From Stenogyne calaminthoides (taxonomy: Eukaryota > Streptophyta > Magnoliopsida > Lamiales > Lamiaceae), in the NCBI GenBank assembly GCA_037126765.1, contig JBBCBC010000030.1, positions 7,102,478 through 7,166,477 on the forward strand: DNA of 64,000 nt, read 5' to 3'. Of the stretch, positions 1 to 11,949 are shown piece after piece. Under the pieces are notes generated by a model. It was not told the DNA's origin and did no database searches. It was given only the letters and a program-made list of their open reading frames with translations. Positions within the stretch are counted from its first letter, which is position 1, and each line of letters begins with the position of its first letter. The position numbers were made by a program, and so were the translations under genes.

Positions 1-69
1 CGCGCGACACCGAAATTTGTGTCGCATGGCGGGCGCGACACCGGAATTTGTGTCGCATGGCGGTGATGC
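1..69. repeat. GC-rich minisatellite, two units of about 32 bp, cut by window edge
   Basis: Two consecutive units carry gcgcgaca near the start and tgtgtcgcat near the end, with an A/T-rich middle, so each unit is an imperfect palindrome. The same pattern recurs at 5825-5960, 11585-11720 and 12885-13025, where it borders a MULE. This copy is in the same orientation as the one at 5825. It probably belongs to the end of another element that continues to the left. Confidence 0.6.
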
Positions 70-1434
70 GAACAAGAGTTTTGGATCCAAGAATAGATGC
101 AAGATTATTCGCAAGATTGTCCCAGATTTGTCATCATCAAATATATTGTTGTATATTTTGCAAGATACGGCAAGATACACAAGATTACTCTAATTTTATT
201 ATTTAATTGTCTAGATTTATTTTTTATCCTTTAATTCGTATTTATCGAGTTGTTAGATATATTTGCTAGATTTGGTCCTTTTTAGATTAGGGTTAGTCCT
301 TTTTGTTCTTTAAATACTCATAGACGTGTTTCTTCTTTTTTAATCAGAATAAAATATAACTTTTCTTTGGCAATTTGTCAAAAACTAATCGTTCACCTCT
401 TGGCTACCGAAGTCGAGAGACGTCGATTTTATCGTGTTTTTTATTCGATTCTCTTATTTACTGCTTACAGAGGATTTAATTTATCTTGTTTCCAAATCGC
501 GGTTCTCATCAGGCGGCCGCGACATGGCAAAACGGCTGCAGCATCATCCTCACCTCGTACATCAACCATCACCTCCACTATTCAAAAGTGTGTATTTAGC
601 CTAAATCAGGTAAATATAGAAGTTTCTTTTCCAGACTATTACTACATATTTTAATTTTACTTGGTTAGAGGGGCCCACATTGGCTATGCCTATACTGGTG
701 TTGTAGGGTGAGCGAGAGCGACTATTAAAGAAAAATATTTGTGAAATGAAAACTACATTATAAAGGGGCAAGTCTTCCATATAATATGTAATTTAAATAT
801 ATTTTTAAAATATGTAATTTATTTTAATAAAATATTCAATTTATTTATGTTTGAAATGTTCAGTTTGTTGAACATGAAGTAAATGAAATGTTTCAGATTC
901 TTAAACTCATAAGTCATAATCAAATGAGAAACAAACTTCTTTTAAAATAAAAAAAATGATGAGGCATGAGATATCACTTACCCAGAATTCAACTAGAACT
1001 TAAAATGATGACTACATCAGTTACAAAAACCTTAAGAGGTATGATTGTTTTGAAACTATTTCGAATAGACTTTGAACTTTATAATTTCACATACCCATTT
1101 AATATAATTCTAAATTCAGAATTTTAAAATCCAATTTAAAACTTAATCTAAACCCTACTTCTACACATATTCTCCCTATTAATAACAATATTATTATTTT
1201 TATACAATTTCCAATACAATACTCTATCATTCAATCATTATAATAATAATATAATAATACAAATCAATCAACTTTTTTACAATCCTATATAATCATACCC
1301 TATAAAATCTCAAAACAAACATACAATTTCACTATTCATTAGGATTTTAAAATTTTAAAATCAAAAATTTGAAGTTCCGCCAAAAATTTCTAAAACAAAC
1401 ATACCCTTATGTAACTCCGAAAACAAACATAGCC
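70..1434. other. Intergenic, AT-rich; possible old LTR debris
   Basis: No gene is supported. A 95-codon open frame at 367-654 has no recognisable domain and lies in sequence that resembles retrotransposon leader or LTR material: a TATA-like tttaaatactc near 309, followed by a transcript-leader-like stretch. No partner LTR or TSD was found. From about 730 to 1430 the sequence is A/T-rich and featureless. Confidence 0.4.
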
Positions 1435-1556
1435 CAGCCAAAAAAATACTAACTCCGAATCAACGCTGTCTTTTAAAGATCTAAGCCAGACAGCCAAAAA
1501 AAGTAACTCCGAATCAATGCTGTCTTTTAAAGATCTAAGCCAGACAGCCAAAAAAA
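1435..1556 (+). repeat. Tandem duplication of a 54-56 bp unit upstream of S-RLK copy 1
   Basis: The unit beginning cagccaaaaaaa and ending ctaagccaga is present twice (1435-1490 and 1491-1544), followed by a third partial start. The copies differ at a few bases only. It lies 30-150 bp before the ATG of S-RLK copy 1, so it is in the presumed leader or core promoter. Confidence 0.8.
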
Positions 1557-1587
1557 GCTGCATACCCACACAATATCTGCTTTAAAA

Positions 1588-4500
1588 ATGGCACAATTAA
1601 GTTGGACCACAATTCTTCTGTGCACTCTGTTTCACACAATCGCCTCCCAGAAATTAACAGTTTTTGCCGCAAGTACACTTTTCCCGAATCAAACGATTGC
1701 AATTGGTCAAACTTTGACTTCTCAAAATCAAGTTTTTGAGCTAGGGCGGCCTGGAAAAACCCCAAATCAATTTTTGGGGATATGGTACGAAAGCACCCCA
1801 GACGTTGTAGTTTGGGTTGTGAACAGAAACAATCCCATCACCGACTCTCATGGAGTGAATTTCGCCGTCTCCGGAAATGGAAGTCTTGTTATCAGCAGCA
1901 GGGGCGGAAGCATAATCTGGTCTGCAGATTCACCATGGGCGATTTCAGATCCATTTTTACGCCTCCTGGATTCTGGAAACCTAGTTCTTGTAAACGAGAC
2001 CGTTGAAGAAGGTTCATCAAAGAGGTACGTATGGCAGAGTTTCGATTTTCCAACGGACACAAGGTTACCCGGAATGAAATTTGTAGATAACATTGATACT
2101 GGCGTGCAGGCGTATTTGACGTCGTGGAGAAATCGGGAAGATCCTTCGGATGGAGAATTTGTTATCAAGATTGAAAACCAGGGGTTGCCTGAGATAGTGA
2201 TTCTCAGGGGGGAAAAGAAAATTAGTCGATCTGGAAAGTGGAATGGGAAATACTTTTGTGGTTTTTTACCGTTTCCTAACTTGATGTTTAAGCCCATTTT
2301 GGTTTTCAATTAAGGGAGGTTGGTATCGATAGAAAATCCATATGACAGTTCAATTATCACTAGAGATACACTGGACGTTTCGGGGTTATTCCAGCGGTAT
2401 AGATTGAAATGGTATCTGCAGCATTGACAAGCCTATCAGATGTGAGTGTTTGAAGGGATTTGCTCCTAAATTCAAACAGGATTGGGATAATCAAGATTGG
2501 TCTGGTGGGTGCATTAGAATCACACCGTTGAGTTGCCCAAGTGGAGATGGTTTTCGAGCAGTTAAAGGGGTGAAATACCCGGATATGGTGAAGTATTGGT
2601 TAAATGATAGCATGGGGCTCGATGAATGTCGAGCTGAGTGCTCAAGAAACTGTAACTGCAGTGCATATGCTAATCCTTACATAACTGATGGAGGCAGTGG
2701 CTGTGTGATGTGGCTTGAAGATCTAATTGATATCAGAGAAGTTCCTACTCCAGATACCAACCAAAACATTTATATTCGCTTACCGGTTTCAGAACTAGTT
2801 GAAGGTATGTAGTTTGTAGCTATTGTTCTTGTTAAATGATTGAGCTGCATGAGTCGCTTAGACTTTTAGAATTGATGATTCACTTATTAACGTGTTAGAT
2901 AACTGAATATGAACATCTGCAAAAGAAATTAGTGTAGTAGAAATGTGAATGTTGAGATGGATGTATGCATGCAGCAAATCAGATAGGAGTAAATTATAGA
3001 AACACACTTGAGATGATTTGGATATGTGCACACGGGATCGTTAAAATGCACCAGTTTGGCCGGTAGAAAGTAGAGTCTATATGATGCATGTTTACAATAC
3101 ATAGGTAACCCCGCTTACTGGGATAAATGATTATTCTGTTGTTGTTTGAGCAGCTTGAAATTAAAACAAATAGCCCCTTAAGAAATGTACATAAAACGGA
3201 CTATTAGTACAAAAATAACTACCAGTGTGCGTGTATTTTTAAAAAAAGAAAAAAAAACATAGTGCAAGAAGAGTGTAAAACAGACTGAAATGTTCTATTG
3301 TAGCCTTGGATAGAATCTAATATGTATGTTCCTTTACCACCACTTGTATAGCTCCAGAACCACGTTATTTGTGCCAGCTGGTGTGTTTTCTTTGTAGATT
3401 CTAGCATAGAGCCAACGAAAGAGAAAAAAAGTCCAACAATGCTACTAGTGATATCAATTGCTTCTGGAGTTGTTGTATCAGGCTTTATCAATGGAAGTAT
3501 TTTTATGCTGACAAAACGAAAGAGGCGAGGTAATAATTCTGAACTTATGGAGTTGACTGCTCAAAAAACTATGTTTTAGGGTAAAAAACGTGCACCTAAA
3601 TGCATTATTTTCTGCTTCTCCCCTTCACAGCAGCAGAAAATATTAAAGAAGATCTAGATTTACCTTCATTCAAGTTTGCAACAATCGTGGCGGCAACAAA
3701 CAACTTCTCCAGTGAAAACATGATTGGAAAAGGTGGTTTTGGTCCTGTTTACAAGGTAACTACTTACTACGTGAGAGTGCCAATAGTGAAGCAAAAGACA
3801 AACATTCTGACTCTTAATTTGACATGCATGAGCAGGGCAATTTACCATCAAAAGAACAAATAGCCATTAAAAGATTGTCAAGAACTTCGGAACAAGGTCT
3901 TGAAGAGTTCAAAAATGAAGTCACCTTGATTGCCAAACTTCAACATAAGAACCTTGTTAGACTTTTGGGGTGTTGCATTGAAGGAGAAGAAAGGATGTTA
4001 ATCTATGAATATCTGCACAACAAGAGCTTGGATTATTTTGTTTTTGGTACAGGCTAAGATTATCTTCCATTGATATTCTGTTAAAATTCATCCTAGCAAC
4101 TTAGGATTGCTTCATTGCTGTAAGAAATCTTTTATGTGCAGATCAAAATCGACGGACACTTTTGACCTGGCCCAAGCGCTTTGACATAATCATGGGGGTT
4201 GCTAGAGGGTTGCTTTATCTCCATCATGATTCCAGATTAAAGATTGTCCATCGCGATCTCAAAATGAGCAACATTCTACTAGATGAAAAATTGAATCCAA
4301 AAATCTCAGACTTTGGCTTAGCAAGGACATTTGAAGAGGATCAATCTATTGCTAGAACGAGAAGAGTTATTGGGACATTGTAAGCTTTACTTTTTGATAC
4401 AAAACGTTTTTTTTATCCTCTTATGGGGCCTTATTGAGAGAATTTCGTCTCATCTAAAAGCTCGAGCTTGTAGAGAGGGTCGGGAATAATCTATTTATTT

Positions 4501-5298
4501 AATTTCCCTCAACACTCCCCCTCACTCATGGGCCGAATCATTGCCTCTGCTCTTTGGAGAGGAGGCCCAACAGAGTGGACAATTTAAATGGGTGGAGTGC
4601 TTCCACGGGAATCGAACCCACAACCTGAGCTTTGATACCATGAGAGAATTCCGTCTCATCTAAATGCTCGAGCTTGTAGAGAGGTCGGGAATAATTTATT
4701 TATTTAATTTCCCTCAACACTTATGACTATTAGTCAGTGGCTATATGGCTCCAGAATACACTAGTGCTGGAAAGTTTTCTGTGAAATCTGACATCTTTAG
4801 CCTTGGAGTTGTGTTGTTAGAGATTGTTAGTGGGAAAAAGATCAGGAGCTTCAAATGCAGCAGTGATCACTGTCATAGCCTATTGGAACATGTATTACTT
4901 TTATATTATGTCTTTGTTGATGATAGTCTAGGGACAAAAGTTTCATTTTAATATTGAAAAAAACCAACTAACTTGTCTTGTCTCGACTGTGACAGGCATG
5001 GTGGCTATGGAAGGAAAACAAACTTCTGGAGCTGATGGATGGATGTTTGAACGATGCATATGTGGAATCTGAAGTGAAGAGATGCATGCATACTGCATTA
5101 TTATGCGTTCAGAGATTTGCAAAAGATCGACCATTGATGTCATCAGTTATTTTCATGTTAGGAAATGATGGAGCAATCCTGCCTGATCCCAATGAACCTG
5201 GATTTTTCATTGGAAGAAGTTCCACCCCTGAAGGAAGTTTCACATCACCAAGTTCTGAGAGAAATACAATCACAATAACTGATTTGGAGGCCAGATGA
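1588..5298 (+). pseudogene. S-RLK copy 1: G-type lectin S-receptor-like kinase pseudogene
   Basis: Exons inferred by comparison with the intact copy at 36590 are 1588-2804, 3398-3529, 3631-3755, 3836-4046, 4142-4379, 4738-4891 and 4996-5298. Exon 1 encodes a signal peptide, B-lectin, S-locus glycoprotein, EGF-like and PAN regions. Exon 2 encodes the membrane span. Exons 3-7 encode a Ser/Thr kinase with GKGGFGPVYK, IAIKRL, HRDLK, DFGLAR and MAPEY, ending in the family tail ITDLEAR. Three lesions are visible in exon 1: two residues are missing from the FELGFFSPGK-type motif; a TAA stop lies at 2311-2313; and a deletion near 2400 removes most of the EGF-like region and shifts the frame. Exons 2-7 are clean, so the kinase half may have lost constraint recently. 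The sixth intron is enlarged by a TRIM element. Kinase features group it with copies 2 and 4. Confidence 0.88.
4435..4719 (-). mobile_element. TRIM (miniature LTR retroelement) in intron of S-RLK copy 1
   Basis: Near-identical terminal repeats of 80 bp (4435-4514) and 79 bp (4641-4719) start TGAGAGAATT and end CCCTCAACA on the plus strand. They are flanked by the 5-bp TSD cttat (4430-4434 and 4720-4724). Read on the minus strand, the first repeat is followed at once by tggtatcaaagctc (4627-4640), a primer binding site for initiator tRNA-Met. The purine run gagtgagggggag (4515-4527) precedes the second repeat. The internal part is only 126 bp and non-coding. The same intron in the other four copies lacks it, so it inserted after this copy diverged. 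Confidence 0.92.
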
Positions 5299-5820
5299 AA
5301 AGGTCACACACAGATTAACTGATTTGAAATTTCTCTTTAGGCAAATTACAGTTGGTGTCCCTTGTTTTGTTTGGAATGTAAATGGAGGTGGTTCCTCCTG
5401 TTGTGGGATGAATGTGGATGTCGCCCTGTGAATAGTAATGTCCGTCTGGTTTGTGTAGGATGCGGTAGGTAAAGATGGATGTAACTATATATGAAATTAA
5501 TGTATTTTTAATAGTATCTGTGTATTACTTAAATTTTGTTAGTTGTAGAGAGTTTGTGAGTTGAAAAGTTGTTATGATTAGTGAAAATTCGATAAATCGT
5601 GTGTATACTTGGTACAAATTTATAATTTTGTGACAAAAAATTTGCGTTATGATAATTTTTCGACTTATTAAAGTTTTTGCCAGGATGTATATATATTTTT
5701 TATAGTAATTTTGCATTACTATATTTTTGTTAGTTGATTGAGAGAGTTTGTGTGAGTTGAGAAGCACAATTGTTAAATCCACATATTAACAGACTCGATT
5801 TGACCTCATACATATTAACG
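5299..5820. other. Downstream region of S-RLK copy 1, no gene
   Basis: This is a 3' untranslated and intergenic stretch. About 5550-5690 resembles 30775-30910 in order and wording: both contain a 'gttgagaagt..gttatgatta' start, then a 'tttatggcaaaaaa'-like block and a 'ttattaa..gtctttt'-like block. The two therefore flank the whole transposon block A. No open frame here is credible. Confidence 0.5.
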
Positions 5821-5824
5821 GCTT

Positions 5825-5960
5825 GCAGTGTCGCGCAGAGCTTGCGACACGGATGGATTCTGTCACGCAAAATGTTCGACATGCAAGGCGAGTGTCGCGC
5901 AAATCATGCGACTTCGCGCGACAGAAATCGTGTGTTAATCAATACGCGCGACAAAAATAG
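5825..5960. repeat. gcgcgaca-type minisatellite at left border of the MULE region
   Basis: Repeated tgtcgcgca / tgcgac and gcgcgaca / gtgtg half-sites are spaced as in 1-69 and in the same orientation. The array at 12885-13025 has the opposite orientation. This fits a subterminal inverted repeat of a MULE. I did not identify an exact terminus or a 9-bp TSD. Confidence 0.55.
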
Positions 5961-5974
5961 TGTATTAATTCATT

Positions 5975-6345
5975 ATAATTAATTTATGATTTATGATATA
6001 TTAGTTAGAATTAATTATTTAAATGTATTAATTGATATTATTTGATTAATTGAAAAGTATTAATTATTTAGTTATAAAGTATTAGTTCATTCATTGAAAA
6101 GTATTAATTATTTAGTTATAAAGTATTAGTTTTTTCATTGAAAAGTATTATAGTTGTTTGGTCATAAAATATTAGTTCATTAATTGAAAAGTATTAGTTA
6201 TTTGGTTATCAACAATATTAGTTCATCAATTGAAAATTATTAGTTCATTCATTGAAAAATATTAGTTCATTCATTGAAAAGTATTAGTTCATAAATTTAA
6301 AAGTATTAGTTATTTTGTTATCAACTATATTATAGTTCAGTTAAC
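5975..6345 (+). repeat. AT-rich array built on aaagtattag
   Basis: About ten irregular copies of a 25-45 bp unit contain aaagtattagtt, often followed by atttagttat or cattcattg. The same phrase occurs at 12665-12720. It lies between the left minisatellite and the end of the MULE reading frame, as expected for subterminal filler. It is non-coding. Confidence 0.6.
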
Positions 6346-6489
6346 ATTATCAATTTAAACATGAAAAAAATAAATATACACATTACATGAAAAAATAAAT
6401 ATACACATTACATAATTTCCATCTGAGGATGGACTACGACGTGCTGCTAGAAAAATTTGAATTAAATATAAAAAAAATGTATATTATTT

Positions 6490-9400
6490 TTATTTCTTGT
6501 TATTTGTAGACCTATATTTAGCCGCACATCGTTGTGCATCCAAGCTGTGTAATGTACGGTATATCTTTATCCTGCTTTCAAATTCTAAATCTAAACCATC
6601 TACAGAATGGTCATGTTTGCTTTTCCAGTATGCAGATATAATCGGTACTGGATGCTCCTCGATTGCCATATGCAACTGAAATTACAATTAAAAAATTATA
6701 GTTATAATTAAATTAAATTAATAAATAAAAAAATAACATCAATATAGTTTTTTCTTACCAATATCCGATGAGAATTGTTGTGCACGCTACCCAAGACCAT
6801 TTTGAAGGTCGGAGGTCCTCGATAGGCATCTATTGCTACGGGAAGGCAAAAATATCCGTCATGGTCACTGAATGACATTACGATAACATTATATGTGGTT
6901 GCTGTTAGTGTTAATGTCCTAGAGACAATCCATTGTAAGGACATAATGCTCAGATAATATTCAGTATTGATTTAATATTATTGTTTATTTAATATTAAAT
7001 ATATGGCGTTGCACTTACTAGAATATTATGTTTGGTTGTTTGCATTTGTTCTTATCTGTGTTCCCTTGAGTCATTGCTGTCATTGAGTGAGTGAGAATTC
7101 AGATGACCTAAGCATGATTCTCAAATAGCCCCAATCGAGGATCATCAAGAATGTGATATTGATGATGCAATGAAGATTGGTGTGCGATCTGCATCATACT
7201 CTTAGAGAATGTAGTGAGATCTCACTTACTACGAGATACTGGGTATCTCATGATGGATGCACAAATACCTTAGAGGGTATTGGTATACCCATCAGAGAAA
7301 CCGTTTGATGTAGTTCCACTATATGTGTCTACGGGCGTCTCTGTTTAGTGGGGAGCGATGCGATATACTCCTTTGACTTGAGGTCGTCATACGACATGTG
7401 TGGAGTGATGAACTTTGACCATGACCAACGCTTGCACCCTTCCATGGGTAGATACAACTTGGATTGGGTTCATCACAAAGTGCGTGTGCGTGGTAGTTGA
7501 GCCAAGAAAAGGATTCATTCCTCAAAGTGGATTTAGAGAGAATACTCATCTTCTCATCATAATTGGATCAAAGTCATTGGTATGTTAATTCGTCTGCGAT
7601 CGTCAACTTGGACTTTGTGGCGAAGTGTGACATAAGTGATCAATTAGTGATTGAAAATAAATTGATTAAGTTATTTGAATAGATAACTTCATCATGTTCA
7701 AGACTAATCAGTATTTGTGAATGAAATGAGAAATCGTAATAGCCCATGTTTACGATTCTGGTGGTTGCACGCGTTTCAACGCGTACCTCGTATATTGAGA
7801 ATGTCCGATTTATTGTCTAGGGTTCAATTAAGACCGATTAGTTTGACTAATCGCTCGATATATGAGGGCTATGGGTCATTGTGAAAAGTAACTCCGTAAT
7901 GCGGATTATGGTTGGTTGATTAAGTATTAAATTGGATTTAATATTTAATTTATGGAGAATTAATAATATATTAATTTAGAATTAATTATTATTACTATTT
8001 AATTCAATTAGATTTAATTAAATAGGAATCCCAAAATAATATTATGGAATATTATTGTAGGAAAATATCCGTAGGGAAAAACATATCTTTGAGATTTGTT
8101 TTACAAGATTAGGGATTATTTTCCTAATAAAGATTGCTTAATTTAAGCTAATCTCTCCCTATATATATGACATACTGGGATTCATTATTAAACGTAGTTT
8201 TAAGAAAACTTAGCTTCTCCATAAAATCTAGATTAGGAAGTTTCCTAGCAAATTCCGTCTCAGATTCAACGCTGACAGATCTGTGTAAGTCCGTCCGCGG
8301 GGATTACGTGGATACCATAGTTGAGAAATCTGCTATCGAATCACTGTAAGTTTTCTCGTTATGATTATTTTAATATGTATGCAATTAATTGTTCGTTGTT
8401 GGTGAACTTTAATTTCCGCTGCGCATGTGATTACGTGTTTTACGTGCCTCTAAATTCCAACAGTTGCAACCAGGTATCCATGTTCAGGTAATAAAAATCA
8501 TTGGGGCAAAACCCTCGAAGTGATAAATTGATTCCTCCAAATCTGACATGGTTATTAAACCACCTATAACGTCGTCGTATAAATCGTTTCTTCTTCGCAG
8601 ATCATTAAAAAGATCCATTCGTACCGTAGGCCATTGGTCCTCGCTTCCATAGACTGCGAGTGCAACAACTCTATATCCGCAGTTCCCATCTCCAAGTACA
8701 TCATTGTAGGAATGAATATAACTTCTAATATATGGAGGAAAATCGCCCTCCGCCGGAGAGTTAGAAAATGGTATTGGATAGTTAATATTTGTTTGAAAAT
8801 CAGGCCTACTTGAACTAGCGGTACTCTTGCGAGGCGGGACATCAGATGGTGGGAGCCTCGGGGTCTTTGAAGTTGGAGTTTTGGGGGATATTTTGTCTAT
8901 ATGCCCCGGATTTTTGGAAAATCTGTTCCGAGTCTCTTCAGAAAAACTCATCGTACATCCTTCTGATGTGCTATGTCTACGATGAGCTTCTAGTGGAACA
9001 TCTTGGTGCGCATTAGTTGCTGACACTCTCCCCTTACCCATTTTTTTAGTAGACTTCTTGAATCCCACACCTTTCATCATTCTCTCAAACCAAGAAGGTT
9101 CACGATCGCTGCTTCCAGTCTTCTGTTTTGACTTTTTATTTTTTGTCAACCTTCGGAGGTGGTAGAATGTCTTCCTTGTCATCATCGAATAATTTTCTCC
9201 TAGTTTTACCACCACCGCCATCATCTGTTCCGGTGGTAGGTATACTAGATAAATTTATATTCAATGTTCTCCAAAACGAGTCAATACAGTTTAAAGTTAT
9301 TCTTTAGTTGTTTGTAAAGTACCTCAAAAGCTCGCAATGGCAAGGAAGACCATGTGTTCTCATGAGAAAATGCCCACATTCTTTTTTACCTAGATCCTTA

Positions 9401-11210
9401 TTCACTTCTTCGACAATGAGTGCGAACGCCTTAAACTTGATTTTGTGCACTAGTTGGCTAAAGAATTCGTTCTCTAACATATCAGTCCTTGTCTTGTGGC
9501 CGCTAAACCTCGATTTCTTTTTGATCTCGCATATTTGCAACTCCATGACCTGGTGAAGCTTTCGGAAGATAATGTCAAAGTGCCATCCATGTTTTTTTTC
9601 ACCCTGTGGTGTTCTTGTTCAACCCTACATTAATTATTAAATCAAATATATTTAAATGATTGGATTCAGTATGTATCGGCCCAATATATATTACTTGACT
9701 CAATACATCGTTCCAATAGTTTTAGTTGTGATAATAGTGTAATAGTGATGGTTTCATCGGTAAAATTAAATATAATAGCTAACATGAAAAGTGAAAAGAT
9801 TGTACGATTACCTGTTCGTGGTATAGTTTCTGTAGTGCAGGCGATTATCGATATACATCCCTAGAATTCTCTTTTGATGCGGCTCAAGCCACGTTTCTTT
9901 GCAATACTTAATTAGTCCCTCAAAGCTGTTGTACATTCCTTTACGGAATCCCACCTAATTTTCCATTCTTTAGGTGTGCCCGCCTGGATTGCATAATTCC
10001 ACTTAAATTTAAAACCTTCAGCATACTCTTTGTTAAATCCATCCTGTGTTAGAGCCCGGACATAAACACATTGCTCTATGTGGCGCCTGCATAAATGTGC
10101 TTGAGACTTTGGAAAAATTACATCCACAACATTCATCATCGCGAAAGCCCTGTCCGTAACAACGATATTTGGTGGATCACTCTCGTACATTCCCCGAATA
10201 AATCGTCGGATATATTCGAAGTGTTCCTGAGTTTCACGGATCATAAATGCGTATGCGATGGTGAACGTCTTGTGAGTGTTTGTTGCCCCAACTGTCTCAA
10301 GTAAAGGCATACCGTATATGTTCGTGTTGTATGTGGTCAATGATTAATACTTGCATATACTTGTTGACCATTATATAAGAACATGGGTGGCTGAAAATAA
10401 TATTTTCGAGTTGGTTGCTATCATCTGCCGTCCTAAAGAGGTACCTAAATTTTTATAAAAACTAATAAAAAAAATTTAAAAACTAATCAAATGTTTAATT
10501 GAATCACATTTTGAGAAAAAAGTGCAACAGTATGATTACACATTTAAAAAAATAAAATCTAAATGCTTGTAATTCCTAAAAGACATAATTTATAAAACAA
10601 TCATAAAAAATGTGCTAGTATTTATACCTGTAATTCTGCTCTCGCAGTAGGTGTATGAAGTTTTGCGTTGAGGTAAGCTCCTCCCGGTTGTCACTCCTTA
10701 TCTTGTCCATAACATTGTTCATTCTCTTTGAGTCCGTAGAATTGTTGGGATCGATTTTCTTTAAATATGCCAACATGTTTGTCGCACTGACATTCATTGA
10801 TTCTAGCAGTTGTACATGTTTGTACTGTTCGGGTGTTATCTGACCAAGTCTCGAACCCTCTACAAATTTTGGAAATCGATAATTGTGTGTCCCGTTCAAA
10901 ACATCGAATTCCCAAATATCAATCTCGCAATCAGAAAGCTTTGCAACTAAACAAAAAGGACAAGAATTTTTTGTGGTTTTGGTATTTCGCTCATTCTTAG
11001 TTTTTTTAGATGTATATTTCCCACCTTCACTACATAAATACCTTACCCGTTTTGTAGTAGAATCACGAATCTACGGTGTGATGTTTCTCATACTAGCAAT
11101 ACTCTGAACTTAAAAAGCAACTGCTTCTTTTCCTCTTAAACCCCCTCAGGAGTAATAAAATCTTCAGTGATATCTTCGGATATATAATCAACATCATAAT
11201 AAGAACTCAT
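6490..11210 (-). pseudogene. MULE transposase with C-terminal OTU peptidase domain, broken
   Basis: Read from 11210 downwards. A FAR1-type DNA-binding region (about 11050-10615) has a CPFC pair and the family phrase NGTHNY. The MULE transposase core (10340-9912) has NIYGMPLL, a catalytic-type Asp in VVTDRAFAMMN and the HLCRRHIEQC block. A SWIM-like zinc finger lies at 9546-9304 (CGHF...HGLPCHC). A basic linker leads to an OTU cysteine-peptidase domain with DGNCGYRVVA at about 8690-8661; its Asp and Cys are the OTU catalytic signature. The OTU domain resumes at 6902-6490 (YNVIVMSFSDHDGYF) beyond a solo LTR at 6903-8462. Several frameshifts and stops separate the blocks, so this copy cannot be autonomous. 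Fusion of a MULE transposase to a ubiquitin-specific-type protease domain parallels the Ulp1-bearing MULEs known in plants. Confidence 0.82.
6903..8462 (+). mobile_element. Solo LTR inside the MULE OTU domain
   Basis: The 1560-bp sequence begins TGTTAGTGTT and ends TTCCAACA, flanked by the 5-bp TSD gttgc (6898-6902 and 8463-8467). No primer site or coding sequence is inside. A TATA-like ctatatatatgac at 8160-8170 suggests plus orientation. Removing it with one TSD brings the two halves of the OTU reading frame together, apart from a nearby indel. It is a product of LTR-LTR recombination of a longer element. Confidence 0.92.
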
Positions 11211-11949
11211 TTTATATATAGTAGAAAAATATGGAGGTATAAGTTGATAATTAATACGAAAGAAATGTAGGAGAAAATTTAAGCACTGATAAAAATACTT
11301 GTAAGATGGAAATAGAGAAGATGGTTGAAAGAATACTTGTAAGAGAAGAAGTGACTGATAACTTAATATTTATATAAGAAGGTCACAAAATAAAAAATAA
11401 GTGTGTACCGTATAAATTGAATTAAAGCCTGAATAAATCATGTGAAGAAATCAGTAGTTCAATACTGATAAAGGTGAAACCAGTTCATTTTTATTACACG
11501 TGAACGAAAAAAGCCTGATTCGGATGGAAATACAACATGCATCTGACATGTCGTGCATGGAAGATGACACATTTGGAAGATGACGCGCGTGTCGCTATAA
11601 AACACGCCAATTGTGGCGCACAAAAGAATCAAGAATAAAGCAAACGCGACACACGCCTAAGGTGTGTCGCATAAATCCCAGCGAGGCGATGCACCTTTCA
11701 TCGACACTTTTCCTCTTAAACCTTAACAACACGCCACGCTCGAACGGATATATTTGACTACACCAAGAACCATTTTAGTTTTATTATTTGTGTCGCGATA
11801 TTCAAACGCATTATTGATTATTACTGTGTTCTTCTACCACTTAATTCTCTATTTAAATGATGGAGTATCGGATTTTATGATTCACAAAAAAATAAAATAA
11901 ATAAATAAATAAAATTGAGCCACAATTGCAGATATTTGCTGGTTCAAAC
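11211..11949. other. Non-coding stretch upstream of the MULE transposase, with gcgaca repeats at 11585-11720
   Basis: This contains the presumed promoter and leader of the minus-strand transposase. At 11585-11720 there are several palindromic gcgcgtgtcgc and gcgacacacgcc...gtgtgtcgc half-sites like those at 1-69 and 5825-5960. Another tgtgtcgcgat lies near 11790. No gene is supported. Confidence 0.45.

Noticed and set aside
70..560. A full LTR at the left edge
   Set aside because: TATA-like and leader-like wording is present, but no TG...CA pair, TSD or partner repeat lies in the window.
367..654. 95-codon open frame near the left edge
   Set aside because: No domain or splice context; it sits in LTR-like or leader-like sequence.
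4590..4640. tRNA-like B-box (gggttcgattcccgtgg on the minus strand) in the S-RLK copy 1 intron
   Set aside because: No cloverleaf or anticodon arm can be drawn. It lies inside the TRIM next to its primer site, so it is part of that element and not a tRNA gene or SINE.
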